Of a stretch of DNA of 64,000 bases, positions 35,007-44,199 are shown piece by piece (within the stretch, counting starts at the first letter, position 1; every line of letters starts with the position of its first letter). Below the pieces are notes generated by a model. It was given only the letters and a program-made list of their open reading frames with translations, did not search any database and was not told where the DNA came from. A program made the position numbers and the translations under genes. This stretch comes from JBCCCJ01 sp039029315 (GTDB taxonomy: Bacteria; Bacteroidota; Bacteroidia; J057): NCBI GenBank assembly GCA_039029315.1, contig JBCCGK010000058.1, positions 1 to 64,000 on the forward strand, in the 5' to 3' direction.

Positions 35007-35807
35007 TCATTTGGCAAAGAACCACTGGCTGAGTCCTCCTGTTTCTGTCAGGAGGGGACCCACAACATAGAGATTGGAACTCAAAAAAGGAAGAGATTTT
35101 CGAGCCTCTTCTTTCACCACAGCAACGGGATCATAATAGCTGGAATGAATAAAATCTATCTCCTCTCCCCGCTTCAACAGAAAACCTACATGATAATCCA
35201 ATCCGACGATATACAATTCATCTGGTTTGGCTAACAAGGCTTCAAACAATTTTTCTGAACTATTGTACGAATAGCTCTCCGAACAAAGGGTATCTACAAT
35301 GACAGCGGCAGCTTGTTGTGCCACCCGATAGCGATTGATGGGGAACCCAATATGCTTCAAGGGTGTCGAGACGAAATAGCCACAAGCGATGATCCCTTCA
35401 CGAGGATGATTGCTATAGCCATTGAAATCCCATGGGGTCCCATACCAGTAGGGGAGAAGTTCATCGGGAATGGTCTGTAACAGATAGGAACGAGCTTCTT
35501 GTAAAATAGCCTGCTGAGTTTCCTGATTCTCAGCCTGATGATATTGTTGGAGCCATACAGCCTTCTGCGCCTTGATACGCGAGATCAGCTGCCGATAGCC
35601 CAGATGAATAGAGTCCAACTTGGCTTGACTCAACTTATCTGGTTCTGATTGTTCGATTACTACTGCTTCTGTGATATGCGTATCTACTTCTACTTGTTGC
35701 ACGGTATGGAGAAAGGGAGCCTCTTGCGAAGATTGCTCCGGGGGGATAGGCTGGCAGCCAAGAGCCAAGAGAGTTATAAGGCAGATGGGGCAAAAGAGAT
35801 TCATCAT
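35007..35807 (-). CDS. lipoprotein with probable NlpC/P60-like domain
   Basis: A 266-residue lipoprotein: the signal ends in LLALGC (Cys 18). A charged helix covers ~55-115. The last 140 residues contain GTPWDFNGYSNHPREGIIAC, GYFVSTPLKHIGF, LYIVGLDYHVGFLLKRG and IDFIHSSYYDP. A Cys in IACGYFVS, a His in DYHVGFL and a second His in FIHSS are spaced like the Cys-His-polar triad of NlpC/P60 peptidases, so a peptidase or amidase role in the envelope is likely. The domain call is by motif layout only. Confidence 0.65.
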   Translation of the reverse strand: MMNLFCPICLITLLALGCQPIPPEQSSQEAPFLHTVQQVEVDTHITEAVVIEQSEPDKLSQAKLDSIHLGYRQLISRIKAQKAVWLQQYHQAENQETQQAILQEARSYLLQTIPDELLPYWYGTPWDFNGYSNHPREGIIACGYFVSTPLKHIGFPINRYRVAQQAAAVIVDTLCSESYSYNSSEKLFEALLAKPDELYIVGLDYHVGFLLKRGEEIDFIHSSYYDPVAVVKEEARKSLPFLSSNLYVVGPLLTETGGLSQWFFAK

Positions 35808-35882
35808 GGGAGATGTTTTCTCTCATAATGAATGTGAAGAAGGAAGTTACAGCTTATCTCAAGTTCTTCTTACTCAAAGCGA

Positions 35883-37616
35883 TCACTGGCCAAATGGGAC
35901 AATCATGCCATGATCTATGAGTTGATAGGTGTTGTGGAGCTGTGTCCCAGAATAAAATTTGAGATTGTCCGTGGTTCCGCTCCAGTTACCTGTCAGTTCG
36001 ATTCGGGTAGGCTTACGTCCAGAATAGAAGCCAGCTCCGTTGATGGTATCGGCTTCCCACTGTACTTCAAAACGATTATTGGTTTTGACCCAGATTAAGG
36101 TGCCGATTCCTTCTCTTTTGTCAGCTTGCCAGGCCCCTTCGAAAATCAGGCTGTCTGGCCAAATCAGTTCTCCTTCACCCTGCCGAAGTCCGTCTACAAA
36201 ATATCCGTCATATTTGATGCTGAGCGAATCTGTATAGACGCCTTTGCCATGAAATCTGCCAGCCTTCCATTGGCCTTTGTAGCTACTACCATCAGCCCAG
36301 GCGTAAGAACCTTTGCCTTCTTGTACTCCCTTGATCCAGCCTCCGCTATAGGAGGAACCATCTGCCAGGGTCAGTGTTCCATATCCGTGATAGAGATCGT
36401 CTTTCCATTTTCCCTGATAGCGATCTCCGTTGGGAAAATGTTGTGTGCCATTATCTTTGAACCCATTGTTCCAGCTTCCCTCATAACGGCTTCCATCAAT
36501 GGCTGTGAAAGTTCCGGCACTATCCGGAAGGCCATTGTTGAATTGACCTTCAAATATGGCACCATTGGTATAGAATGCTGTGCCATTGCCCTGTGGCACA
36601 AGCTGCTGAAGATCTCCTTCGTATCTGAATTGGCGTCCGCGCTGGTCGGTCAGAGAATCCAGGATTCCTGTAGGCAAATGTCTTCTGGCATCGATGGCCT
36701 GCGCAACGTATTTGCCCGCCGGATATCGGTGGAGGTAGTCCTGATATGATTGGAGGGTATGTTGTGCCTGAGATTCTGCCCAGACCTGATCTTCTTGTTG
36801 CCCTTGCATCCATTGTGGAACAACATACATGCCCGATCCTGCAAGGAGAAGGACTGCTCCAACTATCGCTGCCCAGCGAATGACTCGACCCTGTCGTGCT
36901 TTTTTGATCTGTTTGCGTAAATCCTCGAATGCTTCTTTGGAAGAAGCTGTCGAGGCAAGTTGATCCAGTTTGTTGACATATTTAGAGGAAAAAGCGGCCT
37001 TTGGTCGAAGAGAATCAATGGCTTTCTTTTTGCTATTGACTGCTTCCTCTATGCTTGCGGTGTCTATGTTGAGGGGCAGTTTCGGCAATCGATCTGCCCC
37101 ACGAACCTCCGCCTGGATCTGCTGCAAACTTGATCGCAAGTTGGTGTACACTTCTGTCCAGATTCTGGTGATTTTTCCTTTCAATGCTAGATCCCAATTG
37201 GACAGGACTTCTTCCCACTCCCTCATTTCCTTACGCGAAATGTCTGTATGATGGCGGAGTTGTTCGATAATATCCCTGGCCTTGCGATTTTCCTCATAGG
37301 ATGTCTGCCGGAGAAGCTGCTCAATGTTCTCATACAAGCGTCTGGCATTGCGATATCGAATGGGATGCATCTCAGCTTTATGGGCTTCTGTTTCTGATTT
37401 TGCTTGCTGAAACTCCTCCCGTACCTCTATATATGAATGTTGATAAGCATCCAGATTTTCCTGATATATCTGTTGAAGGTCTTCAAACAGATTTTGATGC
37501 GTGGCATAGTCGATAAAGGTATGTTTGGCTCGAACCGCCTTGATTTCGGCCAGTTTGGCCTGAAATCTGGCACGATAAGCAGGATCGCGCAAGGTATGAC
37601 GGTCAAAAGTGTCCAT
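35883..37616 (-). CDS. membrane protein with coiled coil and MORN repeats
   Basis: About 577 residues from the ATG at 37616 (the open frame continues to a TTG at 37673, judged not the start). Residues ~1-235 are helical, partly coiled coil (EVREEFQQAKSETEAHKAEM). A membrane segment lies at ~255-275 (IRWAAIVGAVLLLAGSGMYV), then a short linker with HRYPAGKYVAQAIDARR, then about seven MORN repeats from ~345 (YEGSWNNGF, YQGKWKDDLYHGYG, YSGGWIKGVQEGKG). MORN strands bind lipids or proteins at membranes. With a basic RQGR before the helix, the coiled coil should be cytoplasmic and the MORN part periplasmic. Last gene of the DUF3024-TPR-MORN operon, 41 bp after the TPR stop. Confidence 0.8.
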   Translation of the reverse strand: MDTFDRHTLRDPAYRARFQAKLAEIKAVRAKHTFIDYATHQNLFEDLQQIYQENLDAYQHSYIEVREEFQQAKSETEAHKAEMHPIRYRNARRLYENIEQLLRQTSYEENRKARDIIEQLRHHTDISRKEMREWEEVLSNWDLALKGKITRIWTEVYTNLRSSLQQIQAEVRGADRLPKLPLNIDTASIEEAVNSKKKAIDSLRPKAAFSSKYVNKLDQLASTASSKEAFEDLRKQIKKARQGRVIRWAAIVGAVLLLAGSGMYVVPQWMQGQQEDQVWAESQAQHTLQSYQDYLHRYPAGKYVAQAIDARRHLPTGILDSLTDQRGRQFRYEGDLQQLVPQGNGTAFYTNGAIFEGQFNNGLPDSAGTFTAIDGSRYEGSWNNGFKDNGTQHFPNGDRYQGKWKDDLYHGYGTLTLADGSSYSGGWIKGVQEGKGSYAWADGSSYKGQWKAGRFHGKGVYTDSLSIKYDGYFVDGLRQGEGELIWPDSLIFEGAWQADKREGIGTLIWVKTNNRFEVQWEADTINGAGFYSGRKPTRIELTGNWSGTTDNLKFYSGTQLHNTYQLIDHGMIVPFGQ

Positions 37617-37657
37617 TGTATCGGAAAGATAGGGATTTTGCGGCAATGGTTGGGAAA

Positions 37658-38785
37658 CTAGGCAGTGTCCCAATCATCCATTTTTTCTTCCCAGTCTTTG
37701 GCAGCATCTTCCCGGATCTCTTCGAAGTATACATCCAGCGCATCCCGAATGAGGTCAAAGTCTTCATCCATATCTGCTTTGACTGAATAGAGCGGATCAA
37801 ATTTTCTGATGGCGACATCCAATTCTGTGAGAGCTGCTTTCTGTTCTTGTTTACAAGCATGAAACTTCGCAAGATTGTAGTAATTCTCTGGCAGATTATC
37901 TGGATCGTATTTCTTGACCAATTCTCCTGCCCGAATGGCTTCATCCAATTCGCCAGAAACGTAGTGAATCCAAGCCGTCATAAAATACCCGAATGCCGCA
38001 AGACTTGGATTGGGAATTCCTTTGGCATAGGTGGCACACAACTGATAATGTTCCAGTGATTTTGACAAATCATAAAATTGTGCTGGTTCTTGAAAGATAT
38101 GTCCCAGATAGAGATGGGCAAAAGGATTTCCTCTATAAATTCGAATGCTTTCCTGCAAATAGTCCAATGCATCAATCAAAAATTGCGGCTCATCCGGATG
38201 TTGGAGATATTGTTCATAGGCTTGTTTGCCATCTCGATAGCGTTCTTCTGCTTCTGTCTTCCGACTATTCTCCATCAGATTGGCGAGCCGATCAAATCCT
38301 TCCTGAATATCTGCACGCTGCAACTCGAATTGCGAGACAATGTTCATCATGCCCATGTCCAGGCTGGCATTGAGTCCCTGAATCCCTTGTTGCAGTTTGT
38401 CGGAGGAGGCGATGACAGCCATGCCTACATTGTCTACTCTATCCGCAACTTCATTCAGTCCTTTGCTTGCTTGATCAAACCCTTTTTCCAGACGAATCTC
38501 AACACTGTCAAAGCCTTTGGCAATAACCTGTGTCTGGTCGACAAGGGCATGATGAATCTCTTTTTGATGTTCTTGAATTTCGGTGAATCCCGTTTGGAGG
38601 GTTCTGTCCAGTTGATTTCCTATCGCCTTATTGGCTTCGATGATCCGACGAGCGTGTTCTTCTGCCACTCGTTGAACTCCAACTCCTGCCACATGAAGGA
38701 ACCGCAGCCAAAACCGATGATCGGCATAGGATACATGTTCCTGTTTTTTGCTTCTGAGCAAGGAAAATGGCTTCAGTAAACGCAT
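37658..38785 (-). CDS. coiled-coil and TPR protein
   Basis: About 375 residues from the ATG at 38785, preceded by AAAGG and 5 bp after the DUF3024 stop. Residues ~25-180 are amphipathic helices with repeated units like IQEHQKEIHHALVDQTQVIA, VEIRLEKGFDQASKGLNEVA and MMNIVSQFELQRADIQEGFD, a pattern similar to long helical bundles in bacterial pore-forming or scaffold proteins. From ~190 come about four TPR-like helix pairs (DALDYLQESIRIYRGNPFAH, LAAFGYFMTAWIHYVSGELD, YYNLAKFHACKQEQKAALTE). The tail is very acidic (EDAAKDWEEKMDDWD). No enzyme motif, no membrane segment. A scaffold role bridging its two operon partners is inference. Confidence 0.75.
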   Translation of the reverse strand: MRLLKPFSLLRSKKQEHVSYADHRFWLRFLHVAGVGVQRVAEEHARRIIEANKAIGNQLDRTLQTGFTEIQEHQKEIHHALVDQTQVIAKGFDSVEIRLEKGFDQASKGLNEVADRVDNVGMAVIASSDKLQQGIQGLNASLDMGMMNIVSQFELQRADIQEGFDRLANLMENSRKTEAEERYRDGKQAYEQYLQHPDEPQFLIDALDYLQESIRIYRGNPFAHLYLGHIFQEPAQFYDLSKSLEHYQLCATYAKGIPNPSLAAFGYFMTAWIHYVSGELDEAIRAGELVKKYDPDNLPENYYNLAKFHACKQEQKAALTELDVAIRKFDPLYSVKADMDEDFDLIRDALDVYFEEIREDAAKDWEEKMDDWDTA

Positions 38786-38790
38786 AGGGA

Positions 38791-39138
38791 TTAACCTTTG
38801 AAACAACCATAAGCGTCTTCATCTACAACGCTGAAGAATTCCTCCAGACTATTGGCTTGGGCATGGGGTTGGTATGGGTCCCATTTGCCACTGGCTCGCA
38901 TCCAGTAGATATTCCAAATGTGTCGGGACTTGACATAGCGTGCCTTTGCAAAAGGAATCTCCATGATTTCCTTGGGATTGTCCCATTTAGGTCGAATTTC
39001 GACGAGAATCAGGACTTGTTTCTCATAGGAGTATCCGATGTCAAGTTGGGCTCTGATGTCAATCGGAGGACGCATCAATTCTACGAATCGAATGATTTGA
39101 GCTTCGACAAAATCTACTGTATTTCCGCGTTGTTCCAT
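38791..39138 (-). CDS. DUF3024 family protein
   Basis: A 115-residue soluble protein matching DUF3024 along its length: FVELMRPPIDIRAQLDIGYS, VLILVEIRPKWDNP, PFAKARYVKSRHIWNIYWMR, ASGKWDPYQPHAQANSLEEF, ending VVDEDAYGCFKG. The invariant EIRPxW, YVK..W..YW.R and DEDxYGCFxG signatures are intact. No biochemical role is established for the family to my knowledge. First gene of a tight three-gene operon with the coiled-coil/TPR protein (5 bp) and the MORN membrane protein; 33 bp downstream of the COG0523 GTPase gene, which is on the same strand and might be part of the transcript. Confidence 0.85.
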   Translation of the reverse strand: MEQRGNTVDFVEAQIIRFVELMRPPIDIRAQLDIGYSYEKQVLILVEIRPKWDNPKEIMEIPFAKARYVKSRHIWNIYWMRASGKWDPYQPHAQANSLEEFFSVVDEDAYGCFKG

Positions 39139-39171
39139 GATGTGTATGCTATGGAGTAAGGTCTATAAGAA

Positions 39172-40227
39172 TCAACTGCCTTCTATTTCTTGAAACTTTA
39201 ATACTGAATCAGAACCAACCAATGATTCCTTCATGGCATATTCCAGGGCAGTTTTGTCCAGTTTTTTGCCAATGAATACGAATTGATTCAGGCGCCTCTC
39301 TCCCGGTTTCCACCGCCGATCAGTTGCGCTTTCGAAAAGTTGGTGAACACCCTGAAAAATAATTCGATCATGTGATCCCGCCAAATTGATGATCCCCTTT
39401 GCGCGATAGATGATCATGTCGTCATCCTGCAAGAGCGTGTTCATCCAGGAGTTGAATGCTTTGGGATCAATGGTGCCTTTGAGAGAAAAGGCATGTGAAC
39501 TGACAGAGATTGTATGATGATGGTCATGGTCATGGTCGTGATCATCGTGATCATGATCGTGTGTATGTATTTGATTTTGAGCGGCCTCCTTAACTCGAAA
39601 ATTCCGATGACTCTGGAGATCATAGGCATTTCGTCCCAACAATTGCTTGACAGAAATTTTGGAGTGTTGTGTCCGATGAATCGGTGCCTGGGAATTGATA
39701 TGCCGAATATCGTCTTCGATGTCCAACAGATCCTCTTTGTCAACCAAATCCGTTTTGTTCAGGAGAATCAGGTCTGCAAAAGCAATCTGATTGACGCTTT
39801 CAGGATCTTCATCCAAATGTAGACCTACATGTTTGGCATCGACCACAGTTACTACTGCGTCGATATTGTAGGACATATCCAGTAATTCATGTGTAAGAAT
39901 GGTGTGAATGATAGGGGCCGGATCTGCCACTCCCGTGGTCTCGATCACAATCCCATCAAATGTGCCGCGCTGATGAAGCAAAAGATCCAAAAGGGTCTTT
40001 ACGAGGTCCTGGCGCACATTGCAGCAAATACATCCATTATCCATCTCAATCAACTCTTCCTCAACGCCAGTTACCATTTGACTATCAATACCAATTTCTC
40101 CAAACTCATTGACAATCACCGCCAGGCGTTTGCTATGTTTGCTGCTCAGAAGATGGTTGAGCAGAGTGGTTTTGCCTGCTCCGAGAAATCCTGACAGAAT
40201 TGTAATGGGGATACGCGTAGGTGTCAT
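39172..40227 (-). CDS. COG0523 (CobW/ZNG1-like) metallochaperone GTPase
   Basis: A 351-residue G3E GTPase. Walker A GFLGAGKT is at 13-20, the hallmark GCICC metal-binding motif at 65-69, Walker B ETTGVADP, and the guanine-specifying NKTD in LILLNKTDLVDK. Between the GTPase and the C-terminal CobW_C domain is a histidine/aspartate-rich stretch (HTHDHDHDDHDHDHDHHH, ~219-236) able to bind several metal ions. Members insert or deliver zinc, cobalt or iron to client proteins, often under zinc limitation; the His-rich loop favours zinc. No Zur box was recognised. No cobalamin genes nearby. Confidence 0.92.
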   Translation of the reverse strand: MTPTRIPITILSGFLGAGKTTLLNHLLSSKHSKRLAVIVNEFGEIGIDSQMVTGVEEELIEMDNGCICCNVRQDLVKTLLDLLLHQRGTFDGIVIETTGVADPAPIIHTILTHELLDMSYNIDAVVTVVDAKHVGLHLDEDPESVNQIAFADLILLNKTDLVDKEDLLDIEDDIRHINSQAPIHRTQHSKISVKQLLGRNAYDLQSHRNFRVKEAAQNQIHTHDHDHDDHDHDHDHHHTISVSSHAFSLKGTIDPKAFNSWMNTLLQDDDMIIYRAKGIINLAGSHDRIIFQGVHQLFESATDRRWKPGERRLNQFVFIGKKLDKTALEYAMKESLVGSDSVLKFQEIEGS

Positions 40228-40310
40228 TCCTCAAAGGTACAAAAACTGCACAGACTATCAGGTAGGCTGTCTGCGAACTTGCCAAACAAGCCGTCCACTC
40301 CTCCTTTTTC

Positions 40311-40343
40311 TACATAATAAGTGACAGATTTTTAAACAGTCTC
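40311..40343. repeat. MITE-like element, second remnant
   Basis: TACATAATAAGTGACAGATT then TTTAAACAGTCTC matches the right end of the 161-bp family, followed by TTA (40344-40346). The rest of the element is absent. It lies between the COG0523 and DUF1501 genes. Confidence 0.7.
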
Positions 40344-40399
40344 TTATTCTCCGCTTCGCTACAGATTCGGGTTTTCCTCTAGCAGAAATTGTGAATCAT

Positions 40400-40460
40400 C
40401 AGCTTTGAATGTCGAGATTTGATGAAGACCTTGTCCTATCTTTCCTCGACATTCAAGCTG
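40400..40460. terminator. inverted repeat downstream of the DUF1501 gene
   Basis: CAGCTTTGAATGTCGAG (40400-40416) pairs with CTCGACATTCAAGCTG (40445-40460) with one bulge, enclosing a 28-base loop. It lies 24-84 bases past the stop of the minus-strand DUF1501 gene. The stem is strong but there is no clean T-run, so termination is a guess; a transcript-stabilising hairpin is equally possible. Confidence 0.45.
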
Positions 40461-40483
40461 TGTTTTGGTATTGGTGGCGGAAC

Positions 40484-42145
40484 TTATCGTCGCTCCACAA
40501 TTAATTTTCTGACACCTTTTGCTTCTGCTTCTTCCCCCATCAACTTTACAAAATAGGCACCTGTTGCCAGACGAGATACATCGAATTCGATTTCATTGTA
40601 GCCTGTCATGAGTTGATGGAGTTGGCTGTGTACCACCTGCCCTTCAATAGTATAAATGCTGAGGGTTGCTGTCTGAGGTCTTTCTAGATCGAAGGCCAGG
40701 GTAGCTCGATGAGACGCAGGATTGGGATACAATTCTAAATGTGCTGACTCAACCAACTCAGAATCATTGGAAGTCAAAACCGAGATATAGCAATCTGGAT
40801 CTACGACATGATTCGGGGAAACCAGCGGGATCTTTTGTGAGACAAAGGGATCAAACTTTGTGGCGACCAAGGCATCATCACTAGCTCCCAGCCAATCCTG
40901 GAGCAGGCTTGTGAATACTTGCCGATAATCGTATTGCACCCCTTGTAGTTGATCATTCGGACCAAGATTGGAGAGGTCAACATTGGTCCCACTCACGCCA
41001 CCTTTGACTCCTTTGCCAAATACAAACATTGGCGCCAGGCTTCCGTGATCGGTACCAAAGTTGGCGTTTTCAGTGGCTTTTCTCCCAAACTCTGACAGGG
41101 TTACTGTCATAACTCTTTCTCCCAGGCCAAGTGCATCGAGATCTTCATGGAAGGCTTTGATCGATTGGGCGACTTCTGCCATGAGGTTGGCATGATCCCC
41201 TACAGTTGGGGTGCCGAATTCAACTTGTAGAATATGCGTGTCGAAGCCACCAATGGTTGCGAGGAAAATTCTGGTTTGGCTGCCCCCACTGATCAGACGG
41301 GCAACAGTTTTGAGCTGAGCTGCGAGACGAAGGTCTGGATACGTCTTGGCATTGGTGCCAGCATTGAACACATTGGTGATGCGCTCAGAATATTGACTCA
41401 CACTCTGCTCTGTATTCATGATGTACTGAAGTTCCTCTCCATAGTGTGAGGCTGGAACATTGTCTATCGGGAGTCCTCCAATTTCTGATACCAGATTGAA
41501 AAAACCGGCAGGGTCTTGTCCACTGAGGTTGATGCTTGTTGCATGTTCCCCTTCGGTATGGAATCCGAGTGAAGGTTTGGGGTCTCCAAGCTGTATTCCC
41601 AGTGGATCAGGCATAAAAGGATTGGGGTTCCCGGCCAAACCTGGATAAGTATGATCCAAATATCGACCGATCCATCCGGTTGGGATATTGTTGTTGACAG
41701 GCGTACTATCACCGCCACTGAACCAGAGGTCAGTAGCCTTGAAGTGGGACCTGTTCATGTCTTGATATCCTACTCCCTGGAGGACATTCATCAAGCCATC
41801 ATCATACATGCTCTGAAGGGGCGCGAGGGAAGGATGCAGGCCGATTTGGTCTTCAACTGCTAGGGTATTGTCCAGGTTGATATAAGATTCTGTGCCCGTA
41901 TCGGGGATGGCAATTGTCGGCCGAAGATTGGCATATGTACTGTACTGATCAATAGGGATGATGGTATTGAGACCATCGTTGCCGCCGCGCAACTGGACCA
42001 GAACCAATACTCTTTCGGAAATGCCTGTACAATCCATCGCCCTCAGCAGACCTGGGGTGGCAAAAGCGTTGAGGGGAATGCCATTCAACAAGAATGGAGA
42101 CAAGGCGAGTGGAGTGGATATTTTGAAAAAATCTCTTCTTTTCAT
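40484..42145 (-). CDS. DUF1501 protein with Tat-like signal and T9SS sorting domain
   Basis: A 553-residue exported protein. The N-terminus MKRRDFFKISTPLALSPFLL fits a twin-arginine signal (RRDFFK). DUF1501 spans ~45-440: LVQLRGGNDGLNTIIPIDQY, GLHPSLAPLQSMYDDGLMNV, NRSHFKATDLWFSGG, MTVTLSEFGRKATENANFGT, DHGSLAPMFVFGKGVKGG, related to the alkaline-phosphatase/sulfatase fold with Asp/His ligands. The last ~80 residues (LELYPNPASHRATLAFDLER, TGAYFVKL) are a T9SS sorting domain. It follows the DUF1800 gene by 52 bp on the same strand. The pair is widespread and co-conserved; reaction unknown. Confidence 0.9.
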   Translation of the reverse strand: MKRRDFFKISTPLALSPFLLNGIPLNAFATPGLLRAMDCTGISERVLVLVQLRGGNDGLNTIIPIDQYSTYANLRPTIAIPDTGTESYINLDNTLAVEDQIGLHPSLAPLQSMYDDGLMNVLQGVGYQDMNRSHFKATDLWFSGGDSTPVNNNIPTGWIGRYLDHTYPGLAGNPNPFMPDPLGIQLGDPKPSLGFHTEGEHATSINLSGQDPAGFFNLVSEIGGLPIDNVPASHYGEELQYIMNTEQSVSQYSERITNVFNAGTNAKTYPDLRLAAQLKTVARLISGGSQTRIFLATIGGFDTHILQVEFGTPTVGDHANLMAEVAQSIKAFHEDLDALGLGERVMTVTLSEFGRKATENANFGTDHGSLAPMFVFGKGVKGGVSGTNVDLSNLGPNDQLQGVQYDYRQVFTSLLQDWLGASDDALVATKFDPFVSQKIPLVSPNHVVDPDCYISVLTSNDSELVESAHLELYPNPASHRATLAFDLERPQTATLSIYTIEGQVVHSQLHQLMTGYNEIEFDVSRLATGAYFVKLMGEEAEAKGVRKLIVERR

Positions 42146-42197
42146 TGGATTGGGTAATAGAATGGTGAATGAACTAAGTGGCTCCTCTGCGGGACGC

Positions 42198-43823
42198 CTA
42201 CATCAACTGGTATTCCGGTGAATACATGATGGATTCTACAAGGCCGTTCAATATCAGGCGAACTTCGGTATCATCTCCGTTCAGCAAATAGGCCTGCCAT
42301 TCATAAGACCAGTCATCGGTGGTTTGTCCCTGAAGAAAGATATCATTCAGGTAATAATCGAACCGTTCCTGACTCACTGCTTCAGGAAAGAGGTAATCCA
42401 GAAATTCCTGTACCATCAGGATCGCATTGTCTGCATCTGTGATGTGAGTGGTGTCCTGGACAAAAGTTGGTAGATCAAATTGGACTGGGATGGTTCCTCC
42501 TGCCAGGACGCGCCGTCCCAGGATGAGCATTTCTCCCAATTTATATCTGGCGATGATGCTACTGGAATTGAACCAGTTGCGATGAAACGTTGGTTCCTGA
42601 TAGTAGCCGGCATATCCAGCGACCGTTGACGGTCGAAAGACATTGAAGCCTGCCTTTGGGAAAAACACGCTATTTACCCATCTATGATACAATCGGAAAT
42701 AATGATCTTCGGTCTCGGTGAGTGCATCGGGTACTGCAATATCAAAAAAGCTCATGGTGTGCAGAAACAGTTCCAAAGGAGATCTAAGCATCCCACCGAC
42801 AATCTCATCTGTGGGCTTGCTATCGTCCTTGTCATAGAAGTGCTGAGAGGACAAGAGAACTCGCAAAACGGGTTCCAATTCATAATTATTCGCCCTGAAA
42901 ATAATTGCGAGTGGGGTGATGATATCCTCTTCAATTTCCTGAGAAATATGCCTTCCCACGAAATAGCGATACAGCTTACGGCAGATGAAGGTTGCTGTTG
43001 CATCCTGTGCAAAAATCATGTCCACAAAATCCTGCAATTCCTGGAACATCTCTGCCTGATTGGTGGCTCCTGTGATGATCGTATCCTGAAACGCATTGGT
43101 AGTGAAGGTTTTGTCTCCCAATTCATGTTGCCCAAATACGGCTCTTCCCATCGGAAGGTTGGTGTCGGGGTCGATATGGGTATCTCGCTGTCCGGTGCGA
43201 AAGCCTGTCAGGACTCTTGCCGCTTCTACAATGTCTTCTTCAGTATAGTTGGTGTAGTCACCCGGTCCGACTTGTTGGCCCTTACCGATGGTGAACAATT
43301 CGAGATATTCTCTTGCAAAATTCTCATTGGGTTTTCCCTTGAGGTTGGCTGTGTTGTCCAAATAGCGAAGCATCTGGTTGTCCAGGACCATTTTGTAGGC
43401 CAGCACCTTGAAGTTGCCAACCGCATAATGGCGCAACAAGGCCAGATAATCAAAATACTCTTCTGAAGGGCCTTCCATGGCTGCCACCACAAAGTTGGTG
43501 TGAAGGAAGAACATCATTTTATGGCCGATAGAAGGATCTTGTCTTGCTTCATCCATCCACCATCCTGCGATATAGGAGCGAAGTCGACCTCTATTGGCCA
43601 TCGATTCTACCCCACTATTGATCCACGGCTGACCGGTCTCATAGTCAATCGGTTCTGCTACGATTGCTGATGGGATGATCATTAAATCGTCCATCGCTTG
43701 TGTGACGGTTTTGCCAGCGAAGGCATCAATTTGTGCCCGGGTATAATGATAACTGGTCCGCCTAAGCAGATGCGCCGCCAGCCGATGCCCGAGGGTACCA
43801 GAGAGTGGATTGAGAGAAGCCAT
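42198..43823 (-). CDS. DUF1800 domain protein
   Basis: About 541 residues from the ATG at 43823 (a TTG eight codons earlier is ignored). The family segments are clear: HRLAAHLLRRTSYHYTRAQI, MMFFLHTNFV, NENFAREYLELFTIGKG, YTEEDIVEAARVLTGFR, ATFICRKLYRYFVG, and LLSSQHFYDKDDSKPTDEIV. No signal peptide is evident in the ATG form. The function of the family is unknown, but it is almost always encoded directly upstream of DUF1501, as here, implying one pathway at the cell surface or in the periplasm. Confidence 0.88.
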   Translation of the reverse strand: MASLNPLSGTLGHRLAAHLLRRTSYHYTRAQIDAFAGKTVTQAMDDLMIIPSAIVAEPIDYETGQPWINSGVESMANRGRLRSYIAGWWMDEARQDPSIGHKMMFFLHTNFVVAAMEGPSEEYFDYLALLRHYAVGNFKVLAYKMVLDNQMLRYLDNTANLKGKPNENFAREYLELFTIGKGQQVGPGDYTNYTEEDIVEAARVLTGFRTGQRDTHIDPDTNLPMGRAVFGQHELGDKTFTTNAFQDTIITGATNQAEMFQELQDFVDMIFAQDATATFICRKLYRYFVGRHISQEIEEDIITPLAIIFRANNYELEPVLRVLLSSQHFYDKDDSKPTDEIVGGMLRSPLELFLHTMSFFDIAVPDALTETEDHYFRLYHRWVNSVFFPKAGFNVFRPSTVAGYAGYYQEPTFHRNWFNSSSIIARYKLGEMLILGRRVLAGGTIPVQFDLPTFVQDTTHITDADNAILMVQEFLDYLFPEAVSQERFDYYLNDIFLQGQTTDDWSYEWQAYLLNGDDTEVRLILNGLVESIMYSPEYQLM

Positions 43824-44112
43824 ATTTGTGAAAGTTAAGTGATACAAGAAATGTGACGCTGTGCCTTTAGCGCAAAATTTGTATCGTCAGGATATGAGAG
43901 GAAGAACTTGGTGTGGGGAAGTTAGGGAAAAGGTTGAAGGAGAAAAAATGAAAATTAGAAAAACTGTCTTTCTTCTTATGGAAAAGTGAAAATCCAGCGA
44001 CCTCAACTTGAGACCATGATTCCCTTATTCAAGTAACTAAAAAACAGTCTGTTATAACTTTAGACAGAAACAAAGCGGGAAATCTTGTCGACTTTTGATC
44101 ACCATGCTTACA

Positions 44113-44157
44113 TGATGAATGGGTAGGGAAAATAAAATTTCCCCTACCCATTCATCA
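44113..44157. repeat. 21-bp hairpin upstream of the DUF1800 gene
   Basis: TGATGAATGGGTAGGGAAAA followed by T, a 3-base loop, and then the complement (ATTTCCCCTACCCATTCATC then A) with a single mismatch. No T-run follows. It lies 290 bp upstream of the DUF1800 start and 43 bp left of the complete MITE copy 2. The interval 43824-44112 shows no gene. Possibly a terminator remnant or an independent small palindrome. Confidence 0.7.
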
Positions 44158-44199
44158 ATGGTTAAGGGAATGGAGGTAACATTCGTATTCAGTTTCTTA

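Noticed and set aside
34980..35010. GGTTCGAATTCC resembling a tRNA T-loop
   Set aside because: The flanking bases do not form a 5-bp T stem, and no acceptor or anticodon arm fits around it; it is intergenic next to the lipoprotein end.
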